Assembly (NCBI RefSeq): GCF_011745365.1
Contig: NW_024468915.1
Location: 3,016,653 to 3,080,652, forward strand
Source: Cryphonectria parasitica EP155
Taxonomy: Eukaryota; Ascomycota; Sordariomycetes; Diaporthales; Cryphonectriaceae
Direction of reading: 5' to 3'
Length of the DNA stretch: 64,000 bases
The translations under genes and the position numbers were made by a program. Below the pieces are notes generated by a model. That model had not been told where the DNA came from, ran no database searches, and was given only the letters and a program-made list of their open reading frames with translations. Below, piece by piece: positions 20,908 to 33,200 of the stretch; the stretch's first letter is position 1; the number at the start of each line of letters is the position of its first letter.

Positions 20908-21697
20908 CTACTTCTTGGCCGGGGCAGCGGGGGTCTTGACGTTGTTGGACAACCAGGCAAGGCCCTCGAGCAGGCCTTCGCCGGTCGTTGCGCAGCTGGG
21001 CACGACGAACCATATCTTATCCTTCAGTTGATTGAGCTTGAGGGCCTCGGTCACCTCCTGTGGCTTCATGGCTGTGGGGGAACAAAAAGACCGAATTAGC
21101 ACGTCAAATAGGCATGTATGTGTGTGTGTGTGTGTGTGTTCACGCCACAGGTGAACACTAGAGGAAGGAGGGCTGTTGTAAAAGAGGCAAACTAACCGTT
21201 GTCGAGATCCTGCTTGTTGGCAAAAACCAACAACAGGCTGTCCTTCATCTCCCTATCATTGATGATGCGGTGCAATTCCTGCCTGGCCTCTTCCATACGT
21301 GCGCGGTCGGACGAGTCAATGACGAAGATGAGACCCTGGGTGCCTATTGGATGCGAGCGACGAGTCGTCAAAGTCAGTCACCGGTTTCACGCACACAGAG
21401 CCCCGAGACCATGCCAATGGCACCAGGGGGAGGTGCACCGTCCTTACCGCTGAAGTAATGCCTCCACAGGGGCCGGATCTTGTCCTGGCCACCGACGTCC
21501 CAGACATTGAATTTGACGTTCTTGTAGGTGACAGTCTCGACGTTGAAGCCAACGGTGGGAATGGTCGTGACGTCCTGACCCAGCTTGAGCTTGTAGAGAA
21601 TCGTGGTCTTGCCGGCAGCGTCGAGGCCGAGCATGAGCAGGCGCATCTCCTTTGATCCGAAGATCCTGCCCATCATCTTGGAAAGTTGGCCTCCCAT
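20908..21697 (-). CDS. arf6: ADP-ribosylation factor 6-type small GTPase
   Basis: Three exons (21697-21448, 21343-21197, 21071-20908) encode about 186 residues. The N-terminus [18 protein letters not shown] is that of fungal Arf6/ArfB, with Gly2 available for myristoylation. The P-loop is GLDAAGKTT (24-32), switch I TIPTVGFN has the conserved Thr48, switch II is WDVGGQD with Gln71, and the guanine-specificity motif NKQD is at 126-129. Arf6 cycles at the plasma membrane and controls endocytosis, actin and polarised growth. The C-terminal tail, ending PAAPAKK, is slightly longer than usual. Both introns interrupt codons after the first base and have canonical borders. Confidence 0.92.
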
Positions 21698-23712
21698 TGT
21701 AGTGGCGGTCTGGTTTGTGGGGTCTGGAAAGTGTTGTTGTATGTGTGTGTGTATAGAGATTGGGCGGGGAGAAGGAAACGTGATCCTGGGACGTATTGAA
21801 GTCGAGCGACCGTTGCAGAGGTGGTGGTAGTGGTGGAGACCACGAGGTAAGAGGGCAGCGAGAGCAGCCTTGTTGGGTCGAGGTGAGAGGGCGAGTCAGG
21901 CCAGATTAGACTGTGTCAGTGCGCGTCAGGACGCAGCAGCCACGGCAGGGCAGCGTGTCGAGAGTCTGGGTTGGCAGGCGGCGAGGCGAAGGAGTGTACT
22001 GGCTACAACGCAGAAGCGCAGCAGCAGCAGCGAGTGGTTGCTTGACTGCTCAGAGATTCGGGTAAGGGCAACGCAACACAGCACGGCAAATATCGCAAGT
22101 ATCGTGCGCGTCGGGCGGGGAGGTACTGGTACTCGTGGGCGTCGAGAGGTCGGCTTTGGTCGCTGAGAATTGGACAGATCCAATTAGTACTGTGTACGGT
22201 TGTGGGTGTGCGCGCTCGGTATTGAAGCAGGCTGTGTGGGCGTGAAGATGGACTGTGGTGCAGAGAAACGCGGTAGGGACCAGAGACGATGACCAGACCA
22301 GGTCAAAGACGTAGGCAGGTCCCCTTTGAGAGGCCACCAGGTCAGGCACCCAGCAGGGGGTATATGGCATATATTTCCTGCAGGGGTCTTTCGATTTTAA
22401 AAGAGATGGAGGTAGTTGCCAGGGGGGGGGGGCGGGTGGATAGAGAGGTGTGTGTGTGTGTGTGTGGACGGAAGAGGGCTGGGTTGAACTCGCTCGTGAA
22501 GATTGATGATGGGACAGGATGTGGGAGTAGCAATGCAACTTCTACGTGGATTTGTTGCATACCTATTCGGTCAATGATGGGGCATCAGACTTCAGAGACA
22601 ATGAAGAGGAAAGGAAGGGAGGGAACAGCGAGCTAGCAGAACAGAAAGAGCCCACGATAGGGAGAAGGAAGGACAGCAGTGGGTGGGTTCAGAAAAAAAA
22701 AAAGAGGGTGAGTGTGGTGTTTGTTCGAGAGAAGGAGAGAAGGAGAAAGAGAAGACACGGAGATTAGGGTCGGCAGCACGGATCAAGTGCCCTGGCAGGA
22801 AAGGAAAGAAAGAGAGGAGGATCAGAATTCCAGATTTCGGTTCGAGGTTGTTGAGATTGAATTGAGTTATCGTCAACCTTACCACGGCTACTATAGGGGA
22901 CGTAATTACAGTGGACAAGTGCGCTGTGGTTTTTCCACCCTGCCACCGTAGCATGTAATTACTTGTAAGCATGCCTTCAACCAGCTTTACTGCTTCAGGC
23001 CTTGAGGAGCCAGTGGACCGCCCAACTAACTTTTGAGACCCGCCAGATTCGGCCACGACTCTCATGTTTTCTGCCCACCTCAAAACCAAACAAACAACTA
23101 GCCCCCCTCCCCTTTTTTCCTTTTCCCCTAGGCCCTTGACCCTAGGGCCCTGGCGGGTCCCCCTGGACCCCTTCTATCCAACTCCCCAAAACGACCCGGC
23201 TCGGCTCTTACCCGCACGCCAGGGCTGCCCCAGGCCTTGCATGGGCAAGCACTAAACCATTGCATTGATAACAACAACAAACCCCCCACCCCCCCTGAAG
23301 TTGTTATACATCATGCCTCTAGCGCATATGATTGTCTATGCCACTATCAATCAATTGTTAACGCATAGCCTTCTCAAGGCATGCTTCTCAGGCTGGATAT
23401 GCAAGACAAAGACCAAAACGAGCTTCTTTTTTTGTTGATGAGATGATCTTACGCGAAATTGGTATTGTTGTGATAGCGTTTGTTGTTCAGCTCTGGGTCG
23501 AGCGCAACTGGTGATGCCCAATAACCCAGTCAAGCATACGAAATATATACAGAATATTAATTTGTATAATATATATGAATATATATATGTATATATAACT
23601 GTGTGCATGTATGTATAATCTTAATAACAAATGCACACCTACATGTGGTTGAGATTGGGCATTCAGAACTGTGCATTGCAGCAATACCAATCTGCCGAGT
23701 CTACGAGGCACA
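21698..23712. other. Arf6 promoter side and spacer to SGF29
   Basis: About 2.0 kb. It contains TG dinucleotide repeats (21738-21752 and 22449-22466), an 11-base G run (22422-22432), C-rich and CCCTAGGG-type palindromic sequence (23099-23170), and AT repeats near 23560-23600. No convincing coding region on either strand. Confidence 0.5.
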
Positions 23713-25089
23713 TCAGTCTCGGTAGTCGACCACAAACCTACGCTCCACGACCTGCTGCGTCCCTGACTGCTCTTCACCTTCGAAGCGAAGGCTTACATTC
23801 CCCGTCGCGCTGTCCATCCCCGTCACTTCGGCCTTGTAGAACGTAGTGCTGTCGGGATAGAGCGCCAATACCATCTTGCCCTTGTCCAGCCTCGGCAGCT
23901 CAGTGGTGGGCGAGGGAATGGGGATCATGGCCGACGCGCTCATCTTGTATTCCTTCCTGGCGGGCGAGGGCACGTCTGGATCCTCGTCCTTGACCAGGTA
24001 TCGGCGCGTCTTGCCGTCCCCCATCACCTTCTTGACCTTGCCCAGGTACCAGTCCTGCGTGTCGCTGGGCTGCGCCGGCTTGGGCTTAAACGCCACATCC
24101 TGGTTTTCCGAGAAGACCACTCTGGCGCGCATGGCCGAGGAGCCGACCACCCCGTGGGCTTGCGGCTCGACGCTGTCAGCCTTGGCCGGCGTGTCGCGGT
24201 CGCGGTCACGGTCACGGTCGCTGGCGTGGGGCGGGGGCACGCTGTCCCTGTTGCCGGACCGGTCGCTCGACGGGCCAGTATTCCTCCCCGCCAACTTTCG
24301 TGCGTGGCCGCCAATGGGGCTGGGGTGGGGGCTGTCGGCGGCCCCGTCAAAGTCATACAGATCTTGCTTGCTGTCCTTGTCGCCTTCTCTGTCCGCTGCC
24401 GCCGCCTCACGCTCGCGGTCTCGGTCCCGGTCCCGCTCACGGTCACGGTCGCGCTCCCGTTCGCGCTCCCGTTCCCTCTCGCGGTCTCGATCCCGCTCCC
24501 TTTCCTGCTCCGCCTCGCCTTCCCTTTCCCTCTCCCTCTCTCTATCCCTTTCCCTCTCGCGCTCCCTCTCCACCCGCTCGCGCTCCTTCTCCCTCTCCTT
24601 CTCCCGCTCGCGCTCCCTTTCCCGCTCCCGCTGCTCCCGAGAGAGTTGGCTCTCCCTCTGGGCGCGCTCGCGGCCCTTCTCGAGCTTGCCGGCACGGCTG
24701 GAACTCCGGCCTGTGCCAGCGTGAAAGCTCGAAGAGCGGGCGGCCGTCCCGATGGAGGGCTTGGCGTCCTCCTCCTTGGCGGCCTGGATGCCCTTGACGA
24801 TCCCTAGGGATTCGTTGATTTCGGCCATTCTCTTGATGGTGGCGTCGTTGATCTTAACGCCGGCCCTGTACAGGGTGTCGAGCTGCTGCATGAGCTCTGA
24901 AGTGCGCACGCTGTCGGCGGGGTTTTTGGAGTCCTTGATCTTGGCGATCTGGCTCTCGAGGGCGGCGATCTGGCGGATGTTGTCATTGCTGGCGTTGATA
25001 TCGGCGATGACGGACTTGATATCATTCTGGGTATTCTTCCAAAGCTCGACCTCCTCGCCGTCATTGCGGCCTTTCCTGCGGCCGGACAT
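23713..25089 (-). CDS. sgf29: SGF29-like SAGA subunit with tandem Tudor domain
   Basis: A single uninterrupted frame of about 458 residues. The N-terminal helical part (about residues 10-100, ELWKNTQNDIKSVIADINAS onward) fits the coiled region that joins SAGA. The C-terminal about 140 residues form the SGF29 double Tudor domain, with DWYLGKVKKV, YLVKDEDPDVP, VLALYPDSTTFYKAEV and LRFEGEE. This domain reads H3K4 di/trimethylation and directs the Gcn5 acetyltransferase. Between them, about residues 150-235 are almost pure Arg-Glu/Arg-Asp repeats, followed by a second Asp-Arg run; this is far more than family members need. The ATG at 25089 was chosen because the open frame further upstream (to 25152) has no ATG before it. 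Confidence 0.83.
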   Translation of the reverse strand: MSGRRKGRNDGEEVELWKNTQNDIKSVIADINASNDNIRQIAALESQIAKIKDSKNPADSVRTSELMQQLDTLYRAGVKINDATIKRMAEINESLGIVKGIQAAKEEDAKPSIGTAARSSSFHAGTGRSSSRAGKLEKGRERAQRESQLSREQREREREREREKEREKERERVERERERERDREREREREGEAEQERERDRDRERERERERERDRDRERDRDRDREREAAAADREGDKDSKQDLYDFDGAADSPHPSPIGGHARKLAGRNTGPSSDRSGNRDSVPPPHASDRDRDRDRDTPAKADSVEPQAHGVVGSSAMRARVVFSENQDVAFKPKPAQPSDTQDWYLGKVKKVMGDGKTRRYLVKDEDPDVPSPARKEYKMSASAMIPIPSPTTELPRLDKGKMVLALYPDSTTFYKAEVTGMDSATGNVSLRFEGEEQSGTQQVVERRFVVDYRD

Positions 25090-27263
25090 GGCGCTGTCCC
25101 TCCAGCTCTCGGTGTTCTTGAGATTCTGTAACTCCCTGCTCGAAGATGACAACTTAGCAGATATTCAGGTTCCATGATGTATGGGCCAAGAAGTAAGATT
25201 GAAATTTTGGGGAATGATCCGTGATGTTATTGAAGTCATGGGAGGACGGCGTTCTAGAGGAGGAGGAAAGACGGGAGAGATGCGTTGGAAGTCAGTTCGA
25301 TTGAGAGATCATCGGCCAGCGCAGTCTCTGGCAGGCCTCCCCCTCCCCCCTCTCTCTTCCCCTCTCTTCTCCTAGTTTTGTATTCCCTTATTTTCCTGCA
25401 GAACCCACCCATGACCAGGATGGCTAAGCAGCGACAAGGTGAGGCGTACCTTCAGTTCAGAATCCAGCTGCCAGACCTTGCGTGTGTTTTCGGATAGAGC
25501 GCAGCTTTGCAGTGCCAAGAAGCAAAGTGAGAGCAAGAACACTATAAGCCAGTGCTGTCTATAATGTAAGGATGAGTGTTGGTGGTGGAATAAGATCAAA
25601 GATGAGATCGGGTAGAGAGGAGATGTGTTGAGTTGAAATAAGAGAGCGCCTTGACTATTGGTTTATGATGATGGAGCGACGGCGTTGACCTGGCGCTTTG
25701 GGGAGTGTTGATGATGAGGATGAGGAGTTTGATGATGCTGATGCTGAGATTTCTCTGTCTCTGTCTCTCTCCCTCTCCCTCTCTCTCTCTTTTGAATTTT
25801 CCTTTCTTTGTTCTCCTTCTCCCCTCTTTCAAAACGTGTGAATGTCACAAACACCTGCACAGCACGGTACGGCACGGCACGGCACGCACGGCACCGACAC
25901 AGCGCAGCTTAGAGACAGACAGGCAGACGGAGCAGATCCGGTTGTGTGTTGTGGTTGGAGATTGGAGTTGAGTGTGTGTGTAAGGCTCAGGTGCGAGTTG
26001 AAGGATCAAAGGCAAATCAGCCAAGATCAAGACCGAGATCGAGACCAAAAGCCAGCCGACCAAGATCAAGATCAAGACCCAAGACTAGGGACCAGGACCA
26101 AGGATGGGTACTGTACTGTAAACGGATGGCGTAACCAACCTGGACTGCGAATTTGAGCGCGAGTGAGTCAAGTGCGGCCGCGAGGCGTGAGGCGGCGGCG
26201 AGGCCTCGTTTGACTTGGGCGTGGAACTGGGACTCTGGTTGTGACCGGGGCGTCCTTCATTGCGCCTAGGAGGTTGCCATGTCATCCTCAAAGACTTTTT
26301 TTGTCAGGCCGCGTCGTCGCAAGTCGCGCAGCACAGTCAGAGTACGGGTGTACTAAGTAAGGGAGAGAAGAGGGGGGGCCGTCTAAGGGAGGAATTGGGG
26401 GGGGAGGGGGGTCGATCGAGGCTAAGGTTAGAGGGAGTCGCTCGTTAGAGGGGGGTGAGAAGAGAGGCTCAGTGGCAGTAACAGGCTCTCATTGGGTGCT
26501 GAAATCAGGTAGTCGATCCTTGAGATTGGCTGGTGGTAACGCATAGGTGGGCAGGCGCGGGCGCGGGAGATGAAAAGCACGGGATGGGATACCCAAAAGG
26601 CGGGTGTAGACCGGGTGCTATGGAATGTACCGCAAGGGAAACGTAACAAGTAACAAGTAACGTCGCAGGTGTGTGGCAGAGCTAGCAGAACCAGATTCAG
26701 CCAGGATTGAACCTTATTTATGTATGCACGTTTTCATGTATGCAGAACAGAAGTATGGAGAGATTATTCATTTAAATTTCGGAGGGGGGGAATGAGCCAG
26801 CGAGGCTGGGAGGGGAGAGCTGTCCAGGCTGCCAGGTGGTGGTGGATACAGTGGGGAGGGGCGGCGTCCCTCTCTCAAGCTGGCAGCTCTATGCTGGGTT
26901 AGGGGACTTTAGGCTAGGGGGAGGGAGGGATGATTTTTTGGTAGTGCTGGTTGGCCCATCCCACCCCCCTAGCCCCCTGTTGAACCCCCCGGCAAGTCAG
27001 GCACCTTCTCGTGCTTTTACAGTGAGTGAGGGGTGGACAAGGCAGGGCAACAGCATAGCTAGGGGCGATCTGACCCCATAACTTTCTCCCCCACTTAGCA
27101 TTGCTGTTGTCTTCTCCATGACGATGACAACAACAACAACAACAATAATAACAAAAACAAAACTGCCACCACCACTGACCACATTCACAACTAGTAGACA
27201 CATTGTCTACATATACCAATCCCAAAATATTCAGTCCTCAACCACATATCACAAGCAAATATC
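25090..27263. other. Divergent intergenic region between SGF29 and mannose-6-phosphate isomerase
   Basis: About 2.2 kb holding both promoters. It has CT-rich microsatellite (25759-25795), GGCAC-type repeats (25863-25890), AAGATCAAGACC-type repeats (26022-26090), G-rich runs (26365-26412) and CAA repeats just before the isomerase (27127-27165). No gene seen. Confidence 0.5.
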
Positions 27264-28680
27264 ATGCAGGTGCCCTTAATCAGACTCCAGTGTGGGGTGA
27301 ACTCGTACGACTGGGGCAAGAAGGGCTCAGACTCAGCAGCTGCCAGGTTCGCAGCAGCAACGCCAGCCCAGGACTTCACTGTCAACAATGCCCAGCCCTA
27401 TGCCGAGGTGTGTATTGGCCCCCTTGCTGTGTCTCTACGGCTGTCGCTGACTATAATGACCCTGCCAGCTCTGGATGGGCACACACCCCTCCAACCCCTC
27501 CAAAGATGTCCAGACCGGCCGCACCCTCCTCGACCTAGTCAGCGACAACCAGACCCTCCTATCCCCCTCCGTTATTGCTCGCTATGGAAAGAAGCTGCCC
27601 TTCCTCTTCAAGATCCTCTCCATCGCCAAAGCCTTGTCGATCCAGGCCCATCCCAATAAGGGCCTGGCTGAGCAGCTCCATGCAAGGGATCCCAAGAACT
27701 ATCCAGATGACAACCACAAGCCCGAGATGGCCATTGCTCTTACCCACTTCGAGGGTCTCTGTGGCTTCAGACCCCCTGAGGAGATAGCACACTTCCTCCA
27801 ATCCGTCAATGCACTACGTAATTTTGTCGGCCCCGACACGGCCGATGCTTTCGTCAAGACCGTCAGCTCTCACCAGGGCGACGACTCCGAGGCTGCCAAG
27901 GGCGACAACAAGGCGGCGCTCAAAAGCCTTTTCGGTGCCCTGATGTCCAGACCGCAGTCTACACTCGACACGGCAGCTGCGGCCCTCCTTGAAGAGGCTT
28001 CCAAAGACGCGGACCGCTTTGCTGAGGGCGGTGCTGGTCCTAACAGCGGCGGGGATCTTGCCAGTCTCATCACGCGCCTTCACGGCCAGTTCGGCCCCGA
28101 CTATGGCCTCTTCGTGATGTTTCTCTGCAATCTCGTCACCATGGCCCCTGGCGAGGCCATGTTTCTCAGGGCTGATGATATCCACGCGTACATCTCGGGC
28201 GATATCGTCGAGTGCATGGCCGCCAGCGACAACGTCGTCCGCGCCGGCTTCACCCCCAAGTTCAAGGATGTCGATACCCTCGTGTCAATGCTGACCTATA
28301 ACTACGCACCCATCGATGAGCAGAAGATGACCCCCACGGGCTACCCCTACGCGACCCTCAACCGCGCTGCCTACAGCTCCGGCAGCGAGGCCTTGCTCTA
28401 CGATCCGCCCATTGACGAGTTCAGCGTGGTGCGGACCGTTCTGAAGTCAGACGGTGCCAAGGCCACCTTTGATCCGCTGGATGGCCCAAGCATCGTCATC
28501 TGCACTGGCGGCGCAGGCAAGATTTCGGTTGGCCCAACAGTTCAGGAGATCAAGGAAGGATACGTCTTTTTCGTTGGCTCTACCGCTGAATTGGTTCTGG
28601 AGGCCACAGGCTCGGGGGATGATGGCTTTGTGACGTTTAAGGCTTTCTGTGAGGTCGAAGACCACAGCAATGGCGCCTAG
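27264..28680 (+). CDS. Mannose-6-phosphate isomerase (type I)
   Basis: Two exons (27264-27407 and 27469-28680) encode about 451 residues, normal for fungal type I phosphomannose isomerase. The enzyme interconverts fructose-6-phosphate and mannose-6-phosphate, supplying GDP-mannose for glycosylation and cell-wall mannan. The start [21 protein letters not shown] and the exon junction [14 protein letters not shown] are typical. Zinc ligands expected in this cupin family are visible as Gln107 and His109 in SIQAHPNK, Glu134 in [15 protein letters not shown], and the later His in [16 protein letters not shown]. Catalytic-domain segments [21 protein letters not shown] are intact. The first intron has a GTGTGT donor and CAG acceptor and is 61 bp. 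Confidence 0.92.
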
Positions 28681-31042
28681 ATGGGCCATCTGTCGTGTGC
28701 CGAGGTGGCCAGCCGGCGGGCACTTTCTTTTTTCTGAGATACCCTATGAACTGATGAAAACAAAAATGAGGTGTGTCCCCAGTCACTGTCAATACGTCTG
28801 CTTTCCCCTGATCCGAAGGCTAGGAAGAGATAGAAGGATCCTCCAGGTCTGAATCTCAAGTCGAGGTAAGGTTTCCCATAATAGAAGCCAGCTCAAGCGC
28901 CTCAGGGCTCTGCTGGAGGGTGGATGACTTGGAGATTGGCAGGCCAGCAGTATCGAACCATATTTGTCACTAGTAGCGCACCATGATCTCGAAAATCACT
29001 TGGCTAGCATTAGCATCAAACAAAAACAGCGCTTCGTTTCACACAATTGAGGAAACAAGAAGGCAAATAAGCGACAACATATTAAGTCCGTGACATGTGA
29101 CTGGCACGTCAGATCTGAACCCACTGCATACAACCTGTCGCCAGGAACGTTGAATACAGTGTTTGCGCTGACAAAAGAGCTACTACAAATCATCCTACGC
29201 GAGCGAGGTTCCATAGCGGGGGCAACTCAGTAAGGTGAAGTAGAACAGGAAGGATGTAAAATCAATGCCGAAAATAACCTCTCACACAAGAATTATAAGA
29301 AAGTCCTGTCTCATCCTCTCTGCCATGCATGTGCTTTTTCGTATTGCGAGTGTAATGTTTTAATCAACGAACTCTCCTTGATCTCTACTCGTTTGGACAC
29401 ACTGCATGTGGTATATTCTGGTTTCCTCCAGGCTTCGTATTCCTCCTTTTCTTTCTTTGTTCTTCTCTTGCCATTCCATCTCTTCTAAATGATACCGGCG
29501 CAATGACAAATCAACAAAGTAAGATTACCATTCCCCTCCTTCCGCTTCGCTTTCCAAATTGACTCCCCGGACATGGCGATCCTATCTAGAGCCAAGCCAT
29601 GTTCTCCCCTCTGACCCCTCCTCACATGATGAAGAATTAAGTTTGGCTTGATAGCACTCCCCATGAATGGGATGAGGCAAGAGCGTAGTCCTAGGCCCTG
29701 CGTTGTACAGGTGCAAGTGAGTTTTTCCCGGCTGAGCCTTGATGGAATGATGATGTATGAAATAAACAACAATAAGCAGGCACCCGACATATTGTAAGAG
29801 AAAAGGAATCCCCCGCCCTCCTTCTATTGTACTGCAAGTGTCAAGTAGCTAGTCTGGACATAGGCATGAATATGCCAGACCTCATCTTTGGCAATATCAT
29901 TTCCTCTCTCTGCTCCTGAGTATGAGATGCCTCAGGGGAGGCGAAGACCGTCTCAACAGGCCTGCCTTTAAGGACATGTTTGCTTCATGACGCCGCAGAG
30001 AGCCGTGTGTATTAGGTCCTCCGGTACGTCAGATGGAATAGGCGAACTCCGTGGTTCTCATGCTGTACAACATACGGTTGTTGATTTCCAGATATCTGTT
30101 TCTGTTTGATTGTGGCTGTATGCCCTGAGTGCTAGTTGGATTTACGGACAGCCAGTCATTACCATCCTGTCAAATCCTCTAGCCTCGAGACACCCTTCCG
30201 TCTTGGAGTGGAGGGGGTGTTCGAAGATGCCTCGTAATTTTTTGTGCACACCTCATCTGACTATTTCTTCTGCTGCTGCGTTGATGGAGGGCTGGGACGG
30301 GGTCTTGTAGATTCGAAACCCGCATAGGCACAACTGACATGGACCGGGCTGCGTCGGCTATGTGCCGGCTAACAAACTGTCGGGGAAAAAAGCGATCGCC
30401 AGTCTCTCAGAACTGGCTGTACCTATATATTTTCCCACACAAACAACGGAATCTCATTGAGAGGACGATTGTGTCCAATTTTGTCTGCACATCACCTTTG
30501 TTCGGAGAACACGAAATCATTTGACCTGGATTCTTGGCAAGATATCCCCATATGCTGTCCCGGACAGCGAACGTGCCAAAAAATACACCTTGCACGCTGA
30601 AGCGAGCAGGAGTTGTCTTTGAACCCCCACAGCAAGGGGACAATAAGAAACGAAGAAAAGTAAAAAAACAAACAAGGGAACAATAAACATGTCCTCCTGG
30701 GGCGACCTCTCAGAAGATGAATCACGGGTGAATGCGTGACTGGGGGTGCATCAAGGTGCGTGCCTGCCATCTGACTGACTCTGGTGCAGCAGAGAGGCCA
30801 ATTTATTCTGCTGGCGACTTCCCTCCTTCATCCATCATTGACCTTCTCTGCACTGCGACTTGAATACCTCGACAAGATTCTATAACTTGCTCTGAAAGAC
30901 TTGTAGGACGACATAAGCAAGTGGGTTGCCAGAGAGTCTTTTCTCCTTCGTTGCTTCTGCAAATGTTGGTAAGGCGTAAAGGGCACCGTGACCTCAGTGG
31001 CTGGCTAGAGATGATCGTGAGATAGCGGCCCCCAGTCCCAGC
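28681..31042. other. Intergenic spacer between convergent isomerase and Zn2Cys6 genes
   Basis: About 2.4 kb of normal-composition sequence. I see no frame with recognisable protein, no RNA gene and no repeat array. Likely 3' UTRs plus spacer. Confidence 0.45.
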
Positions 31043-33200
31043 TTAGCGATGGGAGGTGACGCTGACTCGATGGCTGTCTGTAGCCGCTATTGTACCACCA
31101 GTAGGACCTCCAAGAAGGCCGCTGCTGCTACTACCACTGCTGCGGCCAGACGACACTTCTCCGTAGGCCGTGCTGCTCGTGATAGCATGCTGCTGCTGCT
31201 GCTGCTGCTGCTGCTGTGAGAGATGGCGGCTTGCATGGCGTGGAGAGGCGTGGTGTGACACTCCGTGATGTTGTTGGTGGTGGTGTTGATGATGGTGTGG
31301 ATGATGAGGAATAGAAGCAGCAGCAGCACCAACGTGACTGTGGGTGTGTCCATGAGAAGGAGATTGATGTTGGTATGCTCCAGATGGGCGAGGAGTTGAT
31401 GCACTACTATCACTCTCAACATAGCCTGCGCTGCTAGGGCTGCTCTCTGCCACCGATCGGGATGTGAGGCCATGTATAGATCCAGACGATGCTCGTGGCA
31501 TGCTCGGCGACTCTACAGCAGGGCTGGCCGCACCGTACGTATACCCAGAAAGGTCCACAGCTGAGCCCTGCGTCGCTGCGCTGCGATCTGACGGACCAAA
31601 GATGGTCTCGCTCCCTCCCGACGAGGCTGCTGCATATGTAACTGCTGGGTTGCCACCATGCTGCTGCGAGGACCTCGCCGCTGTCGCATACTCGTACGCA
31701 GAGCTGGCATAACCAACCGCGGCCGCTGTCACGTCGGTAGAAAGAGGTGCAACAGGTGTGGTCTGACAGATCGTCACACCAGACACAGCAGTAGAGCCCT
31801 GACCAGGCCTGGAGGCGCCGTATCCGGACAGAAGACCGTCGCCACGGTAGCTGTTGTTTCCAGAGCCATTACCCAGCGTCTGCGAGATAGGCGTTGGGAG
31901 AAGTCTCTCACTGCCAGCGGACGGGAGGGAAGCAGCGATACCAGAGAAAGAATAGGCAGACGAATCTCCAGGCACAGACACCGCTGGGCGAGGGGCGAGG
32001 GCGGTAGTATTACTTGACATGGCACTGTAGGCGTACCCTGCGTCCGAGTCCAGGCAAACGCCGTTGGCGCCATGACCGCCGGCCCTCTGTCGGGAGGCAG
32101 CAGCAGCAGGCCAGTGTCCATAACTCGAGACCATGTGAACAGGATCGTTGTTGAGGACTGGGTACGGCGGGCAGCTCAGCGCGTAGTCGACGCTCGCGTC
32201 TGAGCCGTAGGCGTCCGCCCACTCAGGTCCGATCGGGGAATATCCATTGCCCCGGTACGAAGCTGCTGCTGGTAGCGCTCCCGTCGCAGGGCCCAAGAGG
32301 TGTTGCATGTCCTGCGGATACTGGGTCATGGCAGTGCTCATGTGCGCCATGGACGCAGCCGCAGCCCCGCGCTGCGCAAGCGACCGAGAGATGTCCATGT
32401 TGTAATCATATCTGCAATCTTCCCGCATGGGCGCCTCTTGTGATTGGACCTGTGAATCACGAACCATGTCAGATCGACTGCAGCCGCCAAGCAGGGGGAG
32501 AAGAAGAAGTTCATCATGGTGTGTGCAACTTGTGTTGTTCGAGGGCCCGCCCGGCTGGGGCAGCAAGGTTGATCGTACCCGTAGAAAGAGGCATTGCTCG
32601 GTTCCTGAGTTTTTGCAATTGTCACATGGCTGTCCACCGCCCGAGTCCCCACTGCAGCGGATTTTGCGCTTGCGACATCGTCCACACTGTTAGACCAAGA
32701 GTCAGTGACTAAATTTGTACACATGTGGTGATTTTTTTCGTGGCCTTTTGGTTCTCTTTCACTCCCTACGGCTGATGTCTGACCGACAAGTGGAAGTTCG
32801 TACGCCCCTCTGCCGGTAAGCACCTCGCCGAACACAACAGACTCGTGAGCCAGTTGGTAGCAGCAGCTCCAGTATCACCCATGCCAATGTGCGGTTGGAA
32901 AGCAAAGTGTGCTCTGATGCGGCATGGACGAGGGTGTGTGTGTGGGTGTATTGGAGGTGGGGGGTGGGGGGGGGAGGAACGATGAGAAGAAAGGCTTACA
33001 GCAACAGCAATGCGTTTCCGTGGCGGCGTCGTTTCTTCGGTCTGTGTATCAGTCATGGTGATAACCTGGGCGTCGTGTGATGGAAGCTGGTACCGCCGTT
33101 CCGAATAGGAGAGGTAAGGGGCACATGAGCGGCCAGATGGATATCTCGCTCCATTCTTAGCGTGTGGGTGAGGAGGAGGATAGTATGGACGGGAAACCAT
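31043..33200 (-). CDS. Zn(II)2Cys6 transcription factor
   Basis: Three exons (33200-33000, 32686-32579, 32449-31043) encode about 571 residues. Exon 2 is almost exactly the zinc cluster: CGRCRKRKIRCSG then PCDNCKNSGTEQC, giving cysteines at about 68, 71, 78, 88, 91 and 99 with spacing CX2CX6CX9CX2CX7C. A basic PPRKR stretch just before it may aid DNA binding or nuclear import. Such proteins bind CGG-type half sites as fungal regulators. The remainder is low-complexity: Ser/Ala/Tyr-rich, a His-rich patch (HHPHHHQHHHQQHH) and a run of nine Gln near the C-terminus encoded by CAG repeats at about 31193-31219. I see no fungal-specific middle-homology domain. Its targets are unknown. All introns are phase 0 with canonical borders. 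Confidence 0.83.

Noticed and set aside
23876..24724. Plus-strand frame with Arg-Ser repeats, SR-protein-like
   Set aside because: Exact antisense of the RE/RD repeats of the SGF29 gene; no RNA-binding domain.
25090..25152. Upstream extension of the SGF29 frame
   Set aside because: The open stretch lacks an ATG; 25089 is the first ATG in frame.
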